A stretch of DNA of 47,345 nucleotides from positions 1 to 47,345 of the forward strand of contig JAAYML010000083.1 in the NCBI GenBank assembly GCA_012521395.1, in the 5' to 3' direction. Numbering within the stretch: the first letter of the stretch is position 1; the number at the start of each line of letters is the position of its first letter. This document shows, piece by piece, positions 17,894 to 26,525 of this stretch. The notes under the pieces were generated by a model, which saw only the letters and a program-made list of their open reading frames with translations, was not told the origin of the DNA and ran no database searches. The stretch comes from Candidatus Epulonipiscium sp. (GTDB taxonomy: Bacteria; Bacillota; Clostridia; Lachnospirales; Defluviitaleaceae). A program made the translations under genes and the position numbers.

Positions 17894-18820
17894 ATGAACT
17901 TTCAAAGTATATTTAACCAAATACTCATTTTATTTTTATTATTGGTTATTGGATATGGAGCAAAAAAAAGAAACGTCTTTGATGATTCTACTATAAAAGG
18001 AATCAGCAGTATTTTAGTAAAGCTTACCCTCCCTGCTTTAATTATCAACTCTTTAACCCAGGAGCAAGCAACTGCCCAAAGTATAAAAGAGAGTGGTCTT
18101 ATTTTACTCTTATCTTTTTTTATTTATCTATTATCTTTTATCATCGCACTGCTTGTCCCAAAATTAATTGCTTCAAAAAAAGAGGAAACTGGCATTTTTG
18201 AATTCACTTTGCTATTTTCCAATGTAGGCTTTATGGGCTATCCTGTTGTCCAGGCAGTTTTGGGTGATGAAGCTCTTTTTTATGTCTCTTTTTATAACTT
18301 GCCTTTTAATGTCTTCGTTTTTACCATTGGTCTTTGGATGCTAACAAAAGGGAAAAAACACCAAAAAAAATTTGACTGGAAATTGTTTATTAATACCGGA
18401 ACCATATCGGTCATTATTGGTTTTATATTATTTCTTTTTTCAATTCCAATACCTGCCCCAATAACCGGTTGCTTTGATATCTTAGGTTCCATGACTACGC
18501 CCTTATCTATGCTGGTTATCGGCGGTCTTCTGGCCAATACTGAAAGCAAGTATCTCTTTTCAAATTGGCGAATTTATGTCATTAGTTTTACCCGATTAAT
18601 TATAATCCCTTTAATAATATACGGAATGTTGTCACCTTTTGTTTATCACAAATATCTGCTTGGTGTGCCTGTCATTATTGGAGCCATGCCAGCAGCCGCT
18701 AATACTGCCATCCTGGCTTCAGAATATGGCGCAAACAGTGAATTGGCGTCGAGAATCGTATTTATTTCTACTTTATTTTCAGTCATAACCATTCCTCTTA
18801 TTTCATTGTTATTAATCTAA
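17894..18820 (+). CDS. AEC-family (auxin efflux carrier type) transporter
   Basis: The 308-aa membrane protein has about ten hydrophobic segments in two halves. Typical family features are LPALIINSLT in the first half, LFSNVGFMGYPVVQAVLG in the middle, and the C-terminal GAMPAAANTAILASEYG. Bacterial members export or exchange small organic acids such as malate or malonate; the substrate here is unknown. It has its own promoter-like sequence and is followed by a strong hairpin, so it is a single-gene unit. RBS AAAAGGGG lies before the ATG. Confidence 0.92.
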   Translation: MNFQSIFNQILILFLLLVIGYGAKKRNVFDDSTIKGISSILVKLTLPALIINSLTQEQATAQSIKESGLILLLSFFIYLLSFIIALLVPKLIASKKEETGIFEFTLLFSNVGFMGYPVVQAVLGDEALFYVSFYNLPFNVFVFTIGLWMLTKGKKHQKKFDWKLFINTGTISVIIGFILFLFSIPIPAPITGCFDILGSMTTPLSMLVIGGLLANTESKYLFSNWRIYVISFTRLIIIPLIIYGMLSPFVYHKYLLGVPVIIGAMPAAANTAILASEYGANSELASRIVFISTLFSVITIPLISLLLI

Positions 18821-18844
18821 AAAAATCTTCTTAAAGTTTTACAC

Positions 18845-18876
18845 AAAAATATTCACTTTTTTAAGTGAATATTTTT
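18845..18876. terminator. Bidirectional terminator
   Basis: A perfect 14-bp stem (AAAAATATTCACTT / AAGTGAATATTTTT) with a TTTT loop separates the AEC gene and the convergent ABC permease. Confidence 0.85.
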
Positions 18877-18885
18877 TATGAGAAT

Positions 18886-19698
18886 TTATTCTCTCCATTT
18901 TAAAAAACGTCTTTCCAGGATTAAAACCATTTTATATAATAAAGCCGCTAAAAAGGCTAAAACAACTATGCTTAACATAACCCAGTCCAGTTTAAAAATC
19001 TGACTTCCATAAATAATCAGATAGCCTAGACCTGCTTTAGCAACTAAAAATTCTCCTACCATAACTCCTACAAGCGACAAACCTACATTAACTTTTAATG
19101 CATTAATAATAGTTGGAACATTCGCTGGAATCATCACTTTTATTAAAACGTCCTTTTTGTTACCTCCAAAACTTTCGATTAATTTAATTTTATCCTGATC
19201 CACTTCCTGAAAACCATTTAATACAGTCAAGGCAGTTACAACAATGGACATTAAAACTGCTGTAAAAAGAATAGATTTCATATTATTGCCCATCCAAACA
19301 ATAAGAATCGGTGCCAGGGCTGTTTTGGGAAGACTATTTAAGATAACCAGATATGGGTCTGTTACTCTTAAAATAAAATTATTCCACCATAGCAAAACGG
19401 CTATGGATGTCCCCAGTAAAGTGCTCAGTAAAAAACCTGCAACCGTTTCAAAAAGACTTATGCCTGTATGAAGAAAAATGCTTCCATCTAAGGCCATTTC
19501 CCATAAAGTCTTTAATATTTTACTTGGCTGACTAAATATAAATGCATCAATCCAGCCAAAATTTGCAGCCATTTCCCACAACAATAAAAAGGATACTAAA
19601 ATAAATATCTGACTGGCTTTTATGATTTTTTCCCGTCTTTTTATAGCGCTTAAATACTTTAAATGATCTTTGGAATAATTAATAGCTTTCACTTTCAT
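18886..19698 (-). CDS. ABC transporter permease (SsuC/TauC-like)
   Basis: The 270-aa inner-membrane protein has six or so hydrophobic segments. The binding-protein-dependent transport motif lies around residues 176-205 (ESFGGNKKDVLIKVMIPANVPTII cut here into its EAA-loop core FGGNKKDVLIKVMIPA). LPKTALAPILIVWMG is typical of permeases for sulfonates, taurine and nitrate. The gene overlaps the ATPase gene by 20 bases, so the two are co-translated. No binding protein follows; the lipoprotein at 8851-9852 belongs to the right family to serve it. Confidence 0.92.
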   Translation of the reverse strand: MKVKAINYSKDHLKYLSAIKRREKIIKASQIFILVSFLLLWEMAANFGWIDAFIFSQPSKILKTLWEMALDGSIFLHTGISLFETVAGFLLSTLLGTSIAVLLWWNNFILRVTDPYLVILNSLPKTALAPILIVWMGNNMKSILFTAVLMSIVVTALTVLNGFQEVDQDKIKLIESFGGNKKDVLIKVMIPANVPTIINALKVNVGLSLVGVMVGEFLVAKAGLGYLIIYGSQIFKLDWVMLSIVVLAFLAALLYKMVLILERRFLKWRE

Positions 19699-20458
19699 GG
19701 GTTTTCAGCTCCTTCCATATGATGTTAAAATACTCTCTAAATTCTGGAGCCTCTCTTGATTTAAAAGGTGTCCTGTTATCAATGGAAAGTTTGATATCGT
19801 GACTCGCTTTGATTTTTCCAGGCCTTTCAGTCAGTACTACAACTTTATCTGCCATACTAATAGCTTCTGCAATATCATGAGTCACGAGTATGGCTGTTTT
19901 ACTTTCTTTCTTAATAATCCTGCCAATTTCATCGGAAACAATTAATCTGGTCTGATAATCCAATGCTGAAAAAGGTTCATCCAATAACAATATTTCAGGT
20001 CTTATTGCAAGAGTTCTGATAAGAGCCACCCTTTGCCTCATCCCGCCTGATAGCTCCGAAGGAAAACGGTTTTTAAAATCAGCCAAACCATAAATATCTA
20101 ATAGCTTGTTTACATAAGCTTTGTTTTCATCTGTTAATTTCTTTTGAATTTCAAGTCCTAAATAGACATTACTTAGAATAGAACGCCATTCAAACAAATG
20201 ATCTTTTTGAAGCATATAACCTATTTTAGAAGAAGTTCCTGTTACGGGACTTCCAAAAACTAAAACTTCTCCATCAGAAGGTTGAATAAGTCCTGCAATC
20301 AATGACAAAATGGTAGATTTTCCGCAACCACTGGGACCTACTATACTGATAAACTCTCCTTTATTAATCGTAAGACTAAGATTCTCCAATGCTTTAGTCT
20401 CTCCCACAGGAGTGTGATAAGTTTTGGCAACCGATTTAAGTTCTACAATAGGAGTCAT
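19679..20458 (-). CDS. ABC transporter ATP-binding protein (SsuB/TauB-like)
   Basis: The ATPase subunit (259 aa) powers the adjoining permease. Walker A is GPSGCGKST (about residues 40-48), the Q-loop lies in GYMLQKD, the signature is LSGGMRQRVALIRTL, Walker B is ILLLDEPFSALD and the switch His is in LVTHDIAEA. The Met-Arg-Gln signature form is typical of the nitrate/sulfonate/taurine group. It starts the two-gene unit, 131 bases after the hydrogenase-chemoreceptor stop, with the terminator of that gene in between. Confidence 0.93.
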   Translation of the reverse strand: MTPIVELKSVAKTYHTPVGETKALENLSLTINKGEFISIVGPSGCGKSTILSLIAGLIQPSDGEVLVFGSPVTGTSSKIGYMLQKDHLFEWRSILSNVYLGLEIQKKLTDENKAYVNKLLDIYGLADFKNRFPSELSGGMRQRVALIRTLAIRPEILLLDEPFSALDYQTRLIVSDEIGRIIKKESKTAILVTHDIAEAISMADKVVVLTERPGKIKASHDIKLSIDNRTPFKSREAPEFREYFNIIWKELKTHESESY

Positions 20459-20537
20459 AAACCAGCCTCCTTAAAATGGGCACTTTCAATAATTAGTATA
20501 TTAAAATATGCGATTAAATGTGACAAATTCCGAAATA

Positions 20538-20572
20538 AAAAAGCTGTCTTTACTTGAAAAAGACAGCTTTTT
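20538..20572 (-). terminator. Terminator of the hydrogenase-chemoreceptor gene
   Basis: A perfect 14-bp stem (AAAAAGCTGTCTTT / AAAGACAGCTTTTT) with a 7-base loop is followed by a T run on the minus strand, 17 bases after the stop at 20589. Confidence 0.85.
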
Positions 20573-20588
20573 AAATAATGATAATTTT

Positions 20589-22505
20589 TTAAACGTCATT
20601 TTTATTAATGATTGCTGCAGCTGTTGATGCAATTTCTTCTGACTGAGAAGTAATTTCCTCAGTACTTGCAGCAATACTTTGAATCGCCTCATTGATTTCT
20701 TCCATTTTTGATAAAAATAATTCAGACATGCTGATAATTTTTTCTAAATTGGGCAAAGTAGAAATATTATTCATTTGTGCTGTTTCTGCAGTCAATTTGG
20801 TCTGTTCTGCCAGTTTTCTTACTTCTTCCGCTACAACAGCAAAACCTCTTCCTTGTTCGCCGGCTCTTGCGGATTCTATAGAAGCATTTAAAGCTAATAA
20901 GTTGGTTTGTTCTGAAATACTTACAATAACCTGAGTATTTTCAACATATTTATTAATATTTTTATTAATTAAATCCACAATTCTTTTCAATTCATGGACT
21001 TGTTCAACTACATCATTGGTCTCACCACTTATTTTGTCTAATACTCTTGCAGTCTCTTCACTTGCTTTAGTAACCTGTTCTAAAGCCTGAGATATTGCCT
21101 CTATATCTTTTTTTAGCTCCTCACTGGCTCTTTTTCTTTCTTCGCTCATCTTGAATACCCTGTTAAACATTTCTTCTATTTCATTATTCTTTTTTGTAAT
21201 CTCTTCTTTTTCCAACTCAACTAACTTTTTATTATAATGGATACAATTCTTCTCATAATTATTACCTTTGGCAATTGCTTCTGCCATATTCAAGCAAGAT
21301 TCATATCCACAAGCTGTACAATTAATCTGTCGGTCTTCATCAGTCGTTTTGTTCAATTTAGCAAAGGCAGCTTCTATTTCTTCTTCACTGACTTCATAAA
21401 GCTTTATGAATTTATTACTGTAGTGTCTTTCAAAATCTGAAGCTTTTAATTTTTTATCAAACATTTTAAATAAGTCATAGTTCTTTTTTAATTTCCCTTT
21501 TTTATCCCTGGTACTTTGCATCTTCTTATAGTGAAGAATTAAATCCACATCGTCTACAGTCGGCTCTTTTGTTGTTCCTGTCCCAAAATTGCAGCCATGT
21601 CTGCAGTTTAAAATATCTACCAGAATAGGCAATTCCTTAGGTTGCTTTATTCTCTTTCCGTATTCTCTTAAATACTTATAAGCTTCCTTTTGACCTTCAA
21701 TTTGACGGATCCAGCCTTTACCGCCTAAATGAAATTCTACATTTTCCCTAAGTCCGCCATGCTTGGGAAATACTGCACCCAGTTCTCCTTCCATACCATC
21801 AAAGTCATAAGGAGGATAATCAGAAAGCTTAACTTGATTTTGTCTTAGATACTCCCGTAATTTTTTAAAAGTAACATTATATTGTATTAAATTGTCAGTA
21901 TTTGGATCTTCTATTTCATTCTTTTTTGCAATACATGGGGAAATAAAAGCAAAAGCATCATCTATTCTTTTGTATTTTCTCATATATATTGCCGTACACA
22001 TCATCGGGCTATGTACAGGTGCTAATTTTTCCAATAATTCTGGTTTGTATTTTTCTATGTAATCAACCACTACAGGGCAAGGTTGAGAAATGGTTCCCGT
22101 CAGTCTTCTTTCTTTAATATACTTCAGGTATGCCCAGGTTGTAATATCCGCTCCAAAAGAAGTATCATATATCCAATGAACACCTAAAGATTTTAAATAA
22201 CCAAATAAATTTTTATACTCATTTATAAAATTGGTCCTGATAGATGGCGCTACAATGAGTGAAATACTCTTACCGTTCTTTAAGTCATTGAAAAATTTTC
22301 TGGTATCATCATGATAATCCCTGGCATCGTGCATACAGGCTTCCATACAATTCCCGCAACCAATACATTTTTCCCCGTCAACATGGATGACATTTTTCCC
22401 ATTGATTTCAATTGCCTTATTGGCATCGGGAATTGGGCAAAAAGCAATACACCGGTTACAGCCAATACAATTATCATTAGTATGAATCATTGCATTCACG
22501 TTCAT
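20589..22505 (-). CDS. Sensory [FeFe] hydrogenase fused to a methyl-accepting chemotaxis signalling domain
   Basis: The protein has 638 aa and no membrane segment, so it is cytoplasmic. Order: two 4Fe-4S ferredoxin motifs ([11 protein letters not shown] at 13-23, [11 protein letters not shown] at 47-57), H-cluster domain (80-385), a CX2CX4CX16C cluster (396-421), coiled coil, then an MCP hairpin ([20 protein letters not shown] from 532). The four H-cluster Cys are present: C143 (SQPCP), C191 (SPCIAKK), C301 and C305 (NCRHGC). The proton-relay Cys next to C143 is replaced by Pro142, as expected of a slow sensory enzyme rather than a catalytic one. It may signal H2 or redox state to CheA. hydE/hydF lie 6 kb away. 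Confidence 0.92.
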   Translation of the reverse strand: MNVNAMIHTNDNCIGCNRCIAFCPIPDANKAIEINGKNVIHVDGEKCIGCGNCMEACMHDARDYHDDTRKFFNDLKNGKSISLIVAPSIRTNFINEYKNLFGYLKSLGVHWIYDTSFGADITTWAYLKYIKERRLTGTISQPCPVVVDYIEKYKPELLEKLAPVHSPMMCTAIYMRKYKRIDDAFAFISPCIAKKNEIEDPNTDNLIQYNVTFKKLREYLRQNQVKLSDYPPYDFDGMEGELGAVFPKHGGLRENVEFHLGGKGWIRQIEGQKEAYKYLREYGKRIKQPKELPILVDILNCRHGCNFGTGTTKEPTVDDVDLILHYKKMQSTRDKKGKLKKNYDLFKMFDKKLKASDFERHYSNKFIKLYEVSEEEIEAAFAKLNKTTDEDRQINCTACGYESCLNMAEAIAKGNNYEKNCIHYNKKLVELEKEEITKKNNEIEEMFNRVFKMSEERKRASEELKKDIEAISQALEQVTKASEETARVLDKISGETNDVVEQVHELKRIVDLINKNINKYVENTQVIVSISEQTNLLALNASIESARAGEQGRGFAVVAEEVRKLAEQTKLTAETAQMNNISTLPNLEKIISMSELFLSKMEEINEAIQSIAASTEEITSQSEEIASTAAAIINKNDV

Positions 22506-22544
22506 TCTCGTTCCCCCTACATATATTTATTGCAAGAGAAGCTA

Positions 22545-23330
22545 TTATTTCAATAATTTCTCTGCATTTTTCCCTAAAATAGCTAATTTTTCTTCCTCAG
22601 TTAAGGAAAGCTTATGAATAAATTCAATTTCCTTTTTTTGATGTCCCCACGGCGAATCCGTGCCAAATAATATTTTATTAACCCCGTGTTCTTTTATTAG
22701 TCTGGTCATTAATTCTGGTTCAAGAAGATGCGAACTATAAGAAGTATCAAAATAAATCTCTTCTCCTAATAAATACTTTTCTACATCATCCCAACAATCA
22801 TACCCCCCCATATGTGCTGCAATAATGACAGCACCTTTAAAGTGATTAATTAAATTTTTTAATCTTCCGGGTGTACAATGACAAGGCTCTGGTAAGCCTA
22901 TATCAATCCCTGCATGAAATAAAGCAATTAAATTGTGACTAAATATTTCTTCATAAATTTTAAATAATTTAGGGTCATCTACATAAAAATTTTGATAATC
23001 CGGATGAAATTTTATGCCTTTAATTCCCATAGAAGCCAGTCTTCTGATTTCATTTTTCCAGTCCTCATATCCAGGATGAATGGTTCCAAATGGTATAATC
23101 TCTGAATCTTCTATAGTCATTATCCATGAATTAATAACAGGGGTTTGTTTTGCTTTTGTTGCAATGGGTTGAATCACACTGACATCAACGCCATTTTCCT
23201 TCATCGATCTCTTTAAATCCGCTATGGTTCCATCTGTATAGGGAAGAACGTTGGCCTTTTGGGCTAATAGCGGTACAGCCTTTCTGGCAATGTCATCACT
23301 AAAACAATGCGTATGTATATCTATAATCAA
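22545..23330 (-). CDS. Amidohydrolase-family protein
   Basis: The 261-aa enzyme of the metal-dependent amidohydrolase-2 group has IIDIHTHC at the N-terminus (metal-binding His pair), KFHPDYQNF, LFHAGID, IAAHMGG and the late Asp in LFGTDSPWG. All expected metal ligands appear intact. Members cleave or decarboxylate varied substrates; the substrate is unknown here. It lies 39 bases upstream of the hydrogenase-chemoreceptor gene on the same strand and may be co-transcribed with it. The functional link is unclear. Confidence 0.88.
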   Translation of the reverse strand: MIIDIHTHCFSDDIARKAVPLLAQKANVLPYTDGTIADLKRSMKENGVDVSVIQPIATKAKQTPVINSWIMTIEDSEIIPFGTIHPGYEDWKNEIRRLASMGIKGIKFHPDYQNFYVDDPKLFKIYEEIFSHNLIALFHAGIDIGLPEPCHCTPGRLKNLINHFKGAVIIAAHMGGYDCWDDVEKYLLGEEIYFDTSYSSHLLEPELMTRLIKEHGVNKILFGTDSPWGHQKKEIEFIHKLSLTEEEKLAILGKNAEKLLK

Positions 23331-23482
23331 TTTAATATCTCCTTTATTTCTTAATTAAAATTGATTGATTTTTTATCTAAAATCAGGTATTCAATAATAT
23401 ATATTTTTTTCATTATTTTCATTTATCTCCATGATTTTTTTACATCTTCTATTATTTTATACCTCTTCCTATAACCTGTCAA
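23331..23482. other. AT-rich intergenic stretch
   Basis: About 150 bases upstream of the amidohydrolase gene. It probably contains that gene's promoter but has no clear box pair and no open frame. Confidence 0.4.
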
Positions 23483-23513
23483 ACAAATAACCCCCTTAAA
23501 AGGGGGTATTTGT
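23483..23513 (-). terminator. Terminator after mazF
   Basis: A GC-rich stem of 12 pairs with one bulged A (ACAAATA-CCCCC / GGGGG-TATTTGT, loop TTAAAA) lies six bases beyond the mazF stop. Confidence 0.75.
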
Positions 23514-23519
23514 TATGTA

Positions 23520-23870
23520 CTATAAACCAAAGCTTATCATTAGACTTTTATCAACTTTTTTCATAAGTTCTTTGTCCAAATGACAAATCTTTTCTTTAAG
23601 TCTTCTTTTATCAATTGTCCTTATTTGCTCAAGTAAAACTACAGAATCTTTTACTAATGCATAGGATTTTGCATCAATTTCAATATGAGTTGGCAATTTT
23701 GCTTTATTAATTTGAGAAGTTATTGCAGCGCATATTACTGTAGGGCTGTATTTGTTACCAATATCATTTTGTACAATAAGTACAGGTCGTACGCCTCCTT
23801 GTTCAGAACCAACCACAGGACTTAAATCTGCATAGAAAACATCGCCTCTTTTAACCACCACATCTCTCAC
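23520..23870 (-). CDS. mazF: MazF/PemK-type endoribonuclease toxin
   Basis: The 116-aa toxin is of the NdoA (EndoA) type, which cuts mRNA at short sequences. [31 protein letters not shown] (shown by its core RGDVFYADL and GGVRPVLI) is the conserved N-terminal part, with the catalytic Arg in [13 protein letters not shown] and [13 protein letters not shown] follow. Length is standard. Its start overlaps the antitoxin stop by 20 bases. In Firmicutes this pair usually follows alr, as it does here. Confidence 0.95.
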   Translation of the reverse strand: MRDVVVKRGDVFYADLSPVVGSEQGGVRPVLIVQNDIGNKYSPTVICAAITSQINKAKLPTHIEIDAKSYALVKDSVVLLEQIRTIDKRRLKEKICHLDKELMKKVDKSLMISFGL

Positions 23871-24036
23871 ACTCCACTACTTGCTCAATTATCTTTTCAA
23901 CCTCTCTTTCTGCTTCAAAACATAATTTTGATAAATCCAAATTAATTTCAGCCATTTCCTGATAACCCTTAATCATAATATCTTGTTCTTCGTCAGAGGT
24001 CTTCTTAATCTTAAAGTTTTTATTCTTTTTGGACAC
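23851..24036 (-). CDS. mazE: Short MazE-like antitoxin lacking the ribbon-helix-helix domain
   Basis: The 61-aa protein sits directly before mazF. Residues 23-50 ([21 protein letters not shown]) match the toxin-binding tail of clostridial MazE antitoxins. The normal N-terminal ribbon-helix-helix (a RIMISLP-type strand and RSEFIREAM-type helix) is missing, replaced by a Lys-rich [11 protein letters not shown] stretch. The start is GTG with AGGAGTG upstream. Bases 24037-24186 contain no frame encoding the missing part. It should still neutralise MazF but is unlikely to bind DNA as usual. The C-terminal end has two Cys (CERCGG). Confidence 0.75.
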   Translation of the reverse strand: MSKKNKNFKIKKTSDEEQDIMIKGYQEMAEINLDLSKLCFEAEREVEKIIEQVVECERCGG

Positions 24037-24058
24037 TGCAAATCACTCCTATTCATAT

Positions 24059-24072
24059 GAGTCTATAGACTC
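24059..24072. promoter_or_regulatory. 14-bp perfect palindrome upstream of mazEF
   Basis: GAGTCTATAGACTC is an exact dyad 23 bases before the antitoxin GTG. It contains a TATAGA sequence that could act as a -10 box on either strand. It is a candidate operator for the toxin-antitoxin pair. Confidence 0.45.
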
Positions 24073-24076
24073 AATG

Positions 24077-24135
24077 GAAAATACTTGATTAAAAATCAAA
24101 GATATAAAATCCTTTAATTAAATACAAGTATTTTC
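24077..24135. repeat. Separated 11-bp perfect inverted repeat
   Basis: GAAAATACTTG (24077-24087) and CAAGTATTTTC (24125-24135) are exact reverse complements 37 bases apart. The spacer contains a second small dyad (TTGATT-AAA-AATCAA). The pair lies between alr and mazE and could be a two-site operator or an RNA stem. Confidence 0.5.
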
Positions 24136-24186
24136 ATAATGTATTTTTGCCAATGAAACAATTTTTATACAACGCTTTTATGAATA

Positions 24187-25383
24187 TCAATTAATTTTTT
24201 CATCTATTTTTTCCGATTCATTAACATACATAATTTTCTTAATAACTTCTTTATTTTCTATATAAAGTCTGGGTATTCTTTTACCAACCATACAAACTAC
24301 TTCATAATTAATGGTTCCAATAATATCTGCTATTTCTTCTGCAGAAATTGAATTTTGTCCCTGCTGTCCTATTAAAACAACTTCCGTTCCGACTTCTACA
24401 TCAGAGATATGACTGACGTCCACCATAAACTGATCCATACAAATATTACCAATAATTGGCGCATACTCACCGTTAATTAAAACTCTGCCCGAAGAAGACA
24501 ATCTTCTGGAATACCCATCTGCGTAGCCTACAGGAATGGTCGCCACTTTTGTTTTCTTTGAAGTAATAAATTTGCGACCATAACTAACGGGTGTGTTTTC
24601 TTCCACTTCTTTTACAAAAACTACTTGAGACTTTAAAGACATCGCTGGTTTTAAATGAATTTTTTCCTTATTCACCTCATTTGAAGGATATAAACCATAT
24701 ATAATAATCCCCGGACGGATTAAATTCATATGCATTTTTTCATCAAGCATAAAACCAGCACTGTTAGAGCAATGTTTAACAGGAATTTTCAAGCCTTCTT
24801 CTTCAAGCGCTTTAATAAAAGCATTAAAAATACTAAATTGCTGCTGGGTAAAAGATGTATCAGCCTCATCTGCAGAAGAAAAATGCGTAAAAATTCCTTC
24901 TATATTGATATTAGGCAATTGGTTTATTTCCTTAATGGTTTTAATAGATTCTTTATCAGGTTTAAAACCAATCCTGCTCATGCCGGTATCAATTTTTAAA
25001 TGAATTTTGGCTTTCTTGTTTTGTTTTACGGCTGAATCAGAAATAGCCTTTGCCATTTCAAAGCTGAAAACTGTCTGTATCAAATCATATGAAACCAACT
25101 CACCGGCCTGTTCTGCAGGCGTATAACCCAAAATAAGAATAGGAACGTTAAAACCTTCTTCCCTAAGCTGTTTACCTTCATCTAATATGGCAACTGCAAG
25201 TCTTTGCACGCCGTTTTCAATTAGTATTCTGGATTCCTCTATAGCGCCATGACCATAAGCATCTGCTTTTACAACTGCCATTATTTCTGTATCTTTTGAG
25301 ATATTTTTCTGAATCTCTTTGATATTGTTTGAAATTGCATCTAAATTGATTTCTGCAATTACGCGATAATGTTCACTCGTCAT
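24187..25383 (-). CDS. alr: Alanine racemase
   Basis: This PLP enzyme interconverts L- and D-alanine for peptidoglycan. The PLP lysine is in VVKADAYGHG (about residues 37-46), the barrel shows KIDTGMSRIGF and FTHFSSAD, and the C-terminal domain has the catalytic Tyr in SYGRKF, PVGYADGYSR and NICMDQFMVDVSH. Length is 398 aa. RBS GGGGGAA lies eight bases before the ATG. It follows gerS by 29 bases in a long leftward unit. In Clostridioides difficile gerS and alr2 also form an operon, so it may be involved in spore biology, but housekeeping use is equally possible. Confidence 0.97.
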   Translation of the reverse strand: MTSEHYRVIAEINLDAISNNIKEIQKNISKDTEIMAVVKADAYGHGAIEESRILIENGVQRLAVAILDEGKQLREEGFNVPILILGYTPAEQAGELVSYDLIQTVFSFEMAKAISDSAVKQNKKAKIHLKIDTGMSRIGFKPDKESIKTIKEINQLPNINIEGIFTHFSSADEADTSFTQQQFSIFNAFIKALEEEGLKIPVKHCSNSAGFMLDEKMHMNLIRPGIIIYGLYPSNEVNKEKIHLKPAMSLKSQVVFVKEVEENTPVSYGRKFITSKKTKVATIPVGYADGYSRRLSSSGRVLINGEYAPIIGNICMDQFMVDVSHISDVEVGTEVVLIGQQGQNSISAEEIADIIGTINYEVVCMVGKRIPRLYIENKEVIKKIMYVNESEKIDEKIN

Positions 25384-25412
25384 TGGTGTTCCCCCTATAT
25401 TCCCCCTGAAAA

Positions 25413-26063
25413 TTACATACTATTGGATTTGTTAATTCGAAAAACACTTTCATCTAAATTAACATTATACTTAAATTCTAAGTATTCGACAATAATTCTT
25501 TCTTTTCCTTCTTTATCATATATTACTAATTTGACTGGATTAAGACTTTTATTTGAAATCCATAATTTTTCTGTCGCCAAGTATTTCCCGCCATCAGGAA
25601 TAACCGCTTCCAAAACCGTATAATTTTCACTATTATGATTAAAAACTTCTAAGGCTACGCCTTCTGATTGAAGATAATTCTTTAAAAAGGCTCCCAAAAA
25701 AATTTCATTAGCACTCTCAGACTCTGGCTGTTCAGTAATAACTTCTCCAAGAATCCGGGGATTATATTGTATTAACTTTTGCCCATCATAAACCGTTACT
25801 AAGCCTTGCAAATTTTCAGGCGCAAGGATTTCTAACCTGTATTCTCCCGTCATTTTATAATGCTGTTTTGTCTTATATGTATTTTCTCCTTTATTGGATA
25901 TAAAGCGTACATCTGCAATGCAACCATAATTTTCCATGGATGTAAGTTTTTCATGAATTTTTTCTATTGGTGACTTAGACTTTTCCTTAAAAGAACAGGA
26001 TGTAAGAAAACATCCTGTTGCAAGTATAAAAAGAAGTAATAGCTTCTTTGCTCCTGTCACCAA
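25413..26063 (-). CDS. gerS: LolA-like lipoprotein, GerS homologue
   Basis: The 216-aa exported lipoprotein has signal-peptide lipobox LTSC (Cys23), followed by a beta-rich LolA-like fold (repeated strands such as YRLEILAPENLQGLVTVYDG and LWISNKSLNPVKLVIYDKEG, here cut to fit). In C. difficile GerS is a spore lipoprotein that works with the amidase CwlD in cortex modification needed for germination, and its gene precedes alr2, the same order as here. That shared neighbourhood is the main support. The start is TTG or the next codon GTG, behind GGGGGG. It could also be a general LolA-like sporulation lipoprotein. Confidence 0.8.
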   Translation of the reverse strand: MVTGAKKLLLLFILATGCFLTSCSFKEKSKSPIEKIHEKLTSMENYGCIADVRFISNKGENTYKTKQHYKMTGEYRLEILAPENLQGLVTVYDGQKLIQYNPRILGEVITEQPESESANEIFLGAFLKNYLQSEGVALEVFNHNSENYTVLEAVIPDGGKYLATEKLWISNKSLNPVKLVIYDKEGKERIIVEYLEFKYNVNLDESVFRINKSNSM

Positions 26064-26078
26064 ATCCCCCCAAGTTTT

Positions 26079-26525
26079 TTATATAATTGTCTTTAACATA
26101 TCAGCCCTGCTGACAATCCCTACAATTCTTCCTCCTTTGTCTACAACAGGTACACGGTTTACATTTTTATTAACCATGATATTGGCGATTTCTTCAATCG
26201 TCGCATCCTCAGTAATGGTATGAACCTCCCGTGTCATAATTTCTTCAGCAGTGGTCTGAGATAATTTTTTTAATTCCTCATCGTACTTTTTTATTTCTTC
26301 AGAAAATAGTAGACTACCTAAAAATTCAATATATGCCGGAAAAGTAGATTCTTTTTCTTTTAAAAACAAATCTTTTTCAGTCACTACGCCGATAACTTTA
26401 TTTTCATCATCTACAACAGGAAGCCCACTGATTTTATTTTCAAACATTATTTTTGCAATATCTTTTACAAATACATCTTTTTTTATGGCTAATACGTTTC
26501 TTTCCATGATATCTTTAGCCTTCAT
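26079..26525 (-). CDS. Paired CBS-domain protein
   Basis: The 148-aa cytosolic protein is made of two CBS domains: residues 1-58 (KDIMERNVLAIKKD through VIGVVTEKDLFL) and 92-148 (EEIMTREVHTITED through RIVGIVSRADML). They are joined by an amphipathic insert of about 35 residues. Such modules bind AMP, ATP or other adenosine ligands and usually regulate a partner. The start overlaps the nnr stop by 11 bases, so expression is coupled to metabolite repair and gerS-alr. Confidence 0.9.
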   Translation of the reverse strand: MKAKDIMERNVLAIKKDVFVKDIAKIMFENKISGLPVVDDENKVIGVVTEKDLFLKEKESTFPAYIEFLGSLLFSEEIKKYDEELKKLSQTTAEEIMTREVHTITEDATIEEIANIMVNKNVNRVPVVDKGGRIVGIVSRADMLKTII

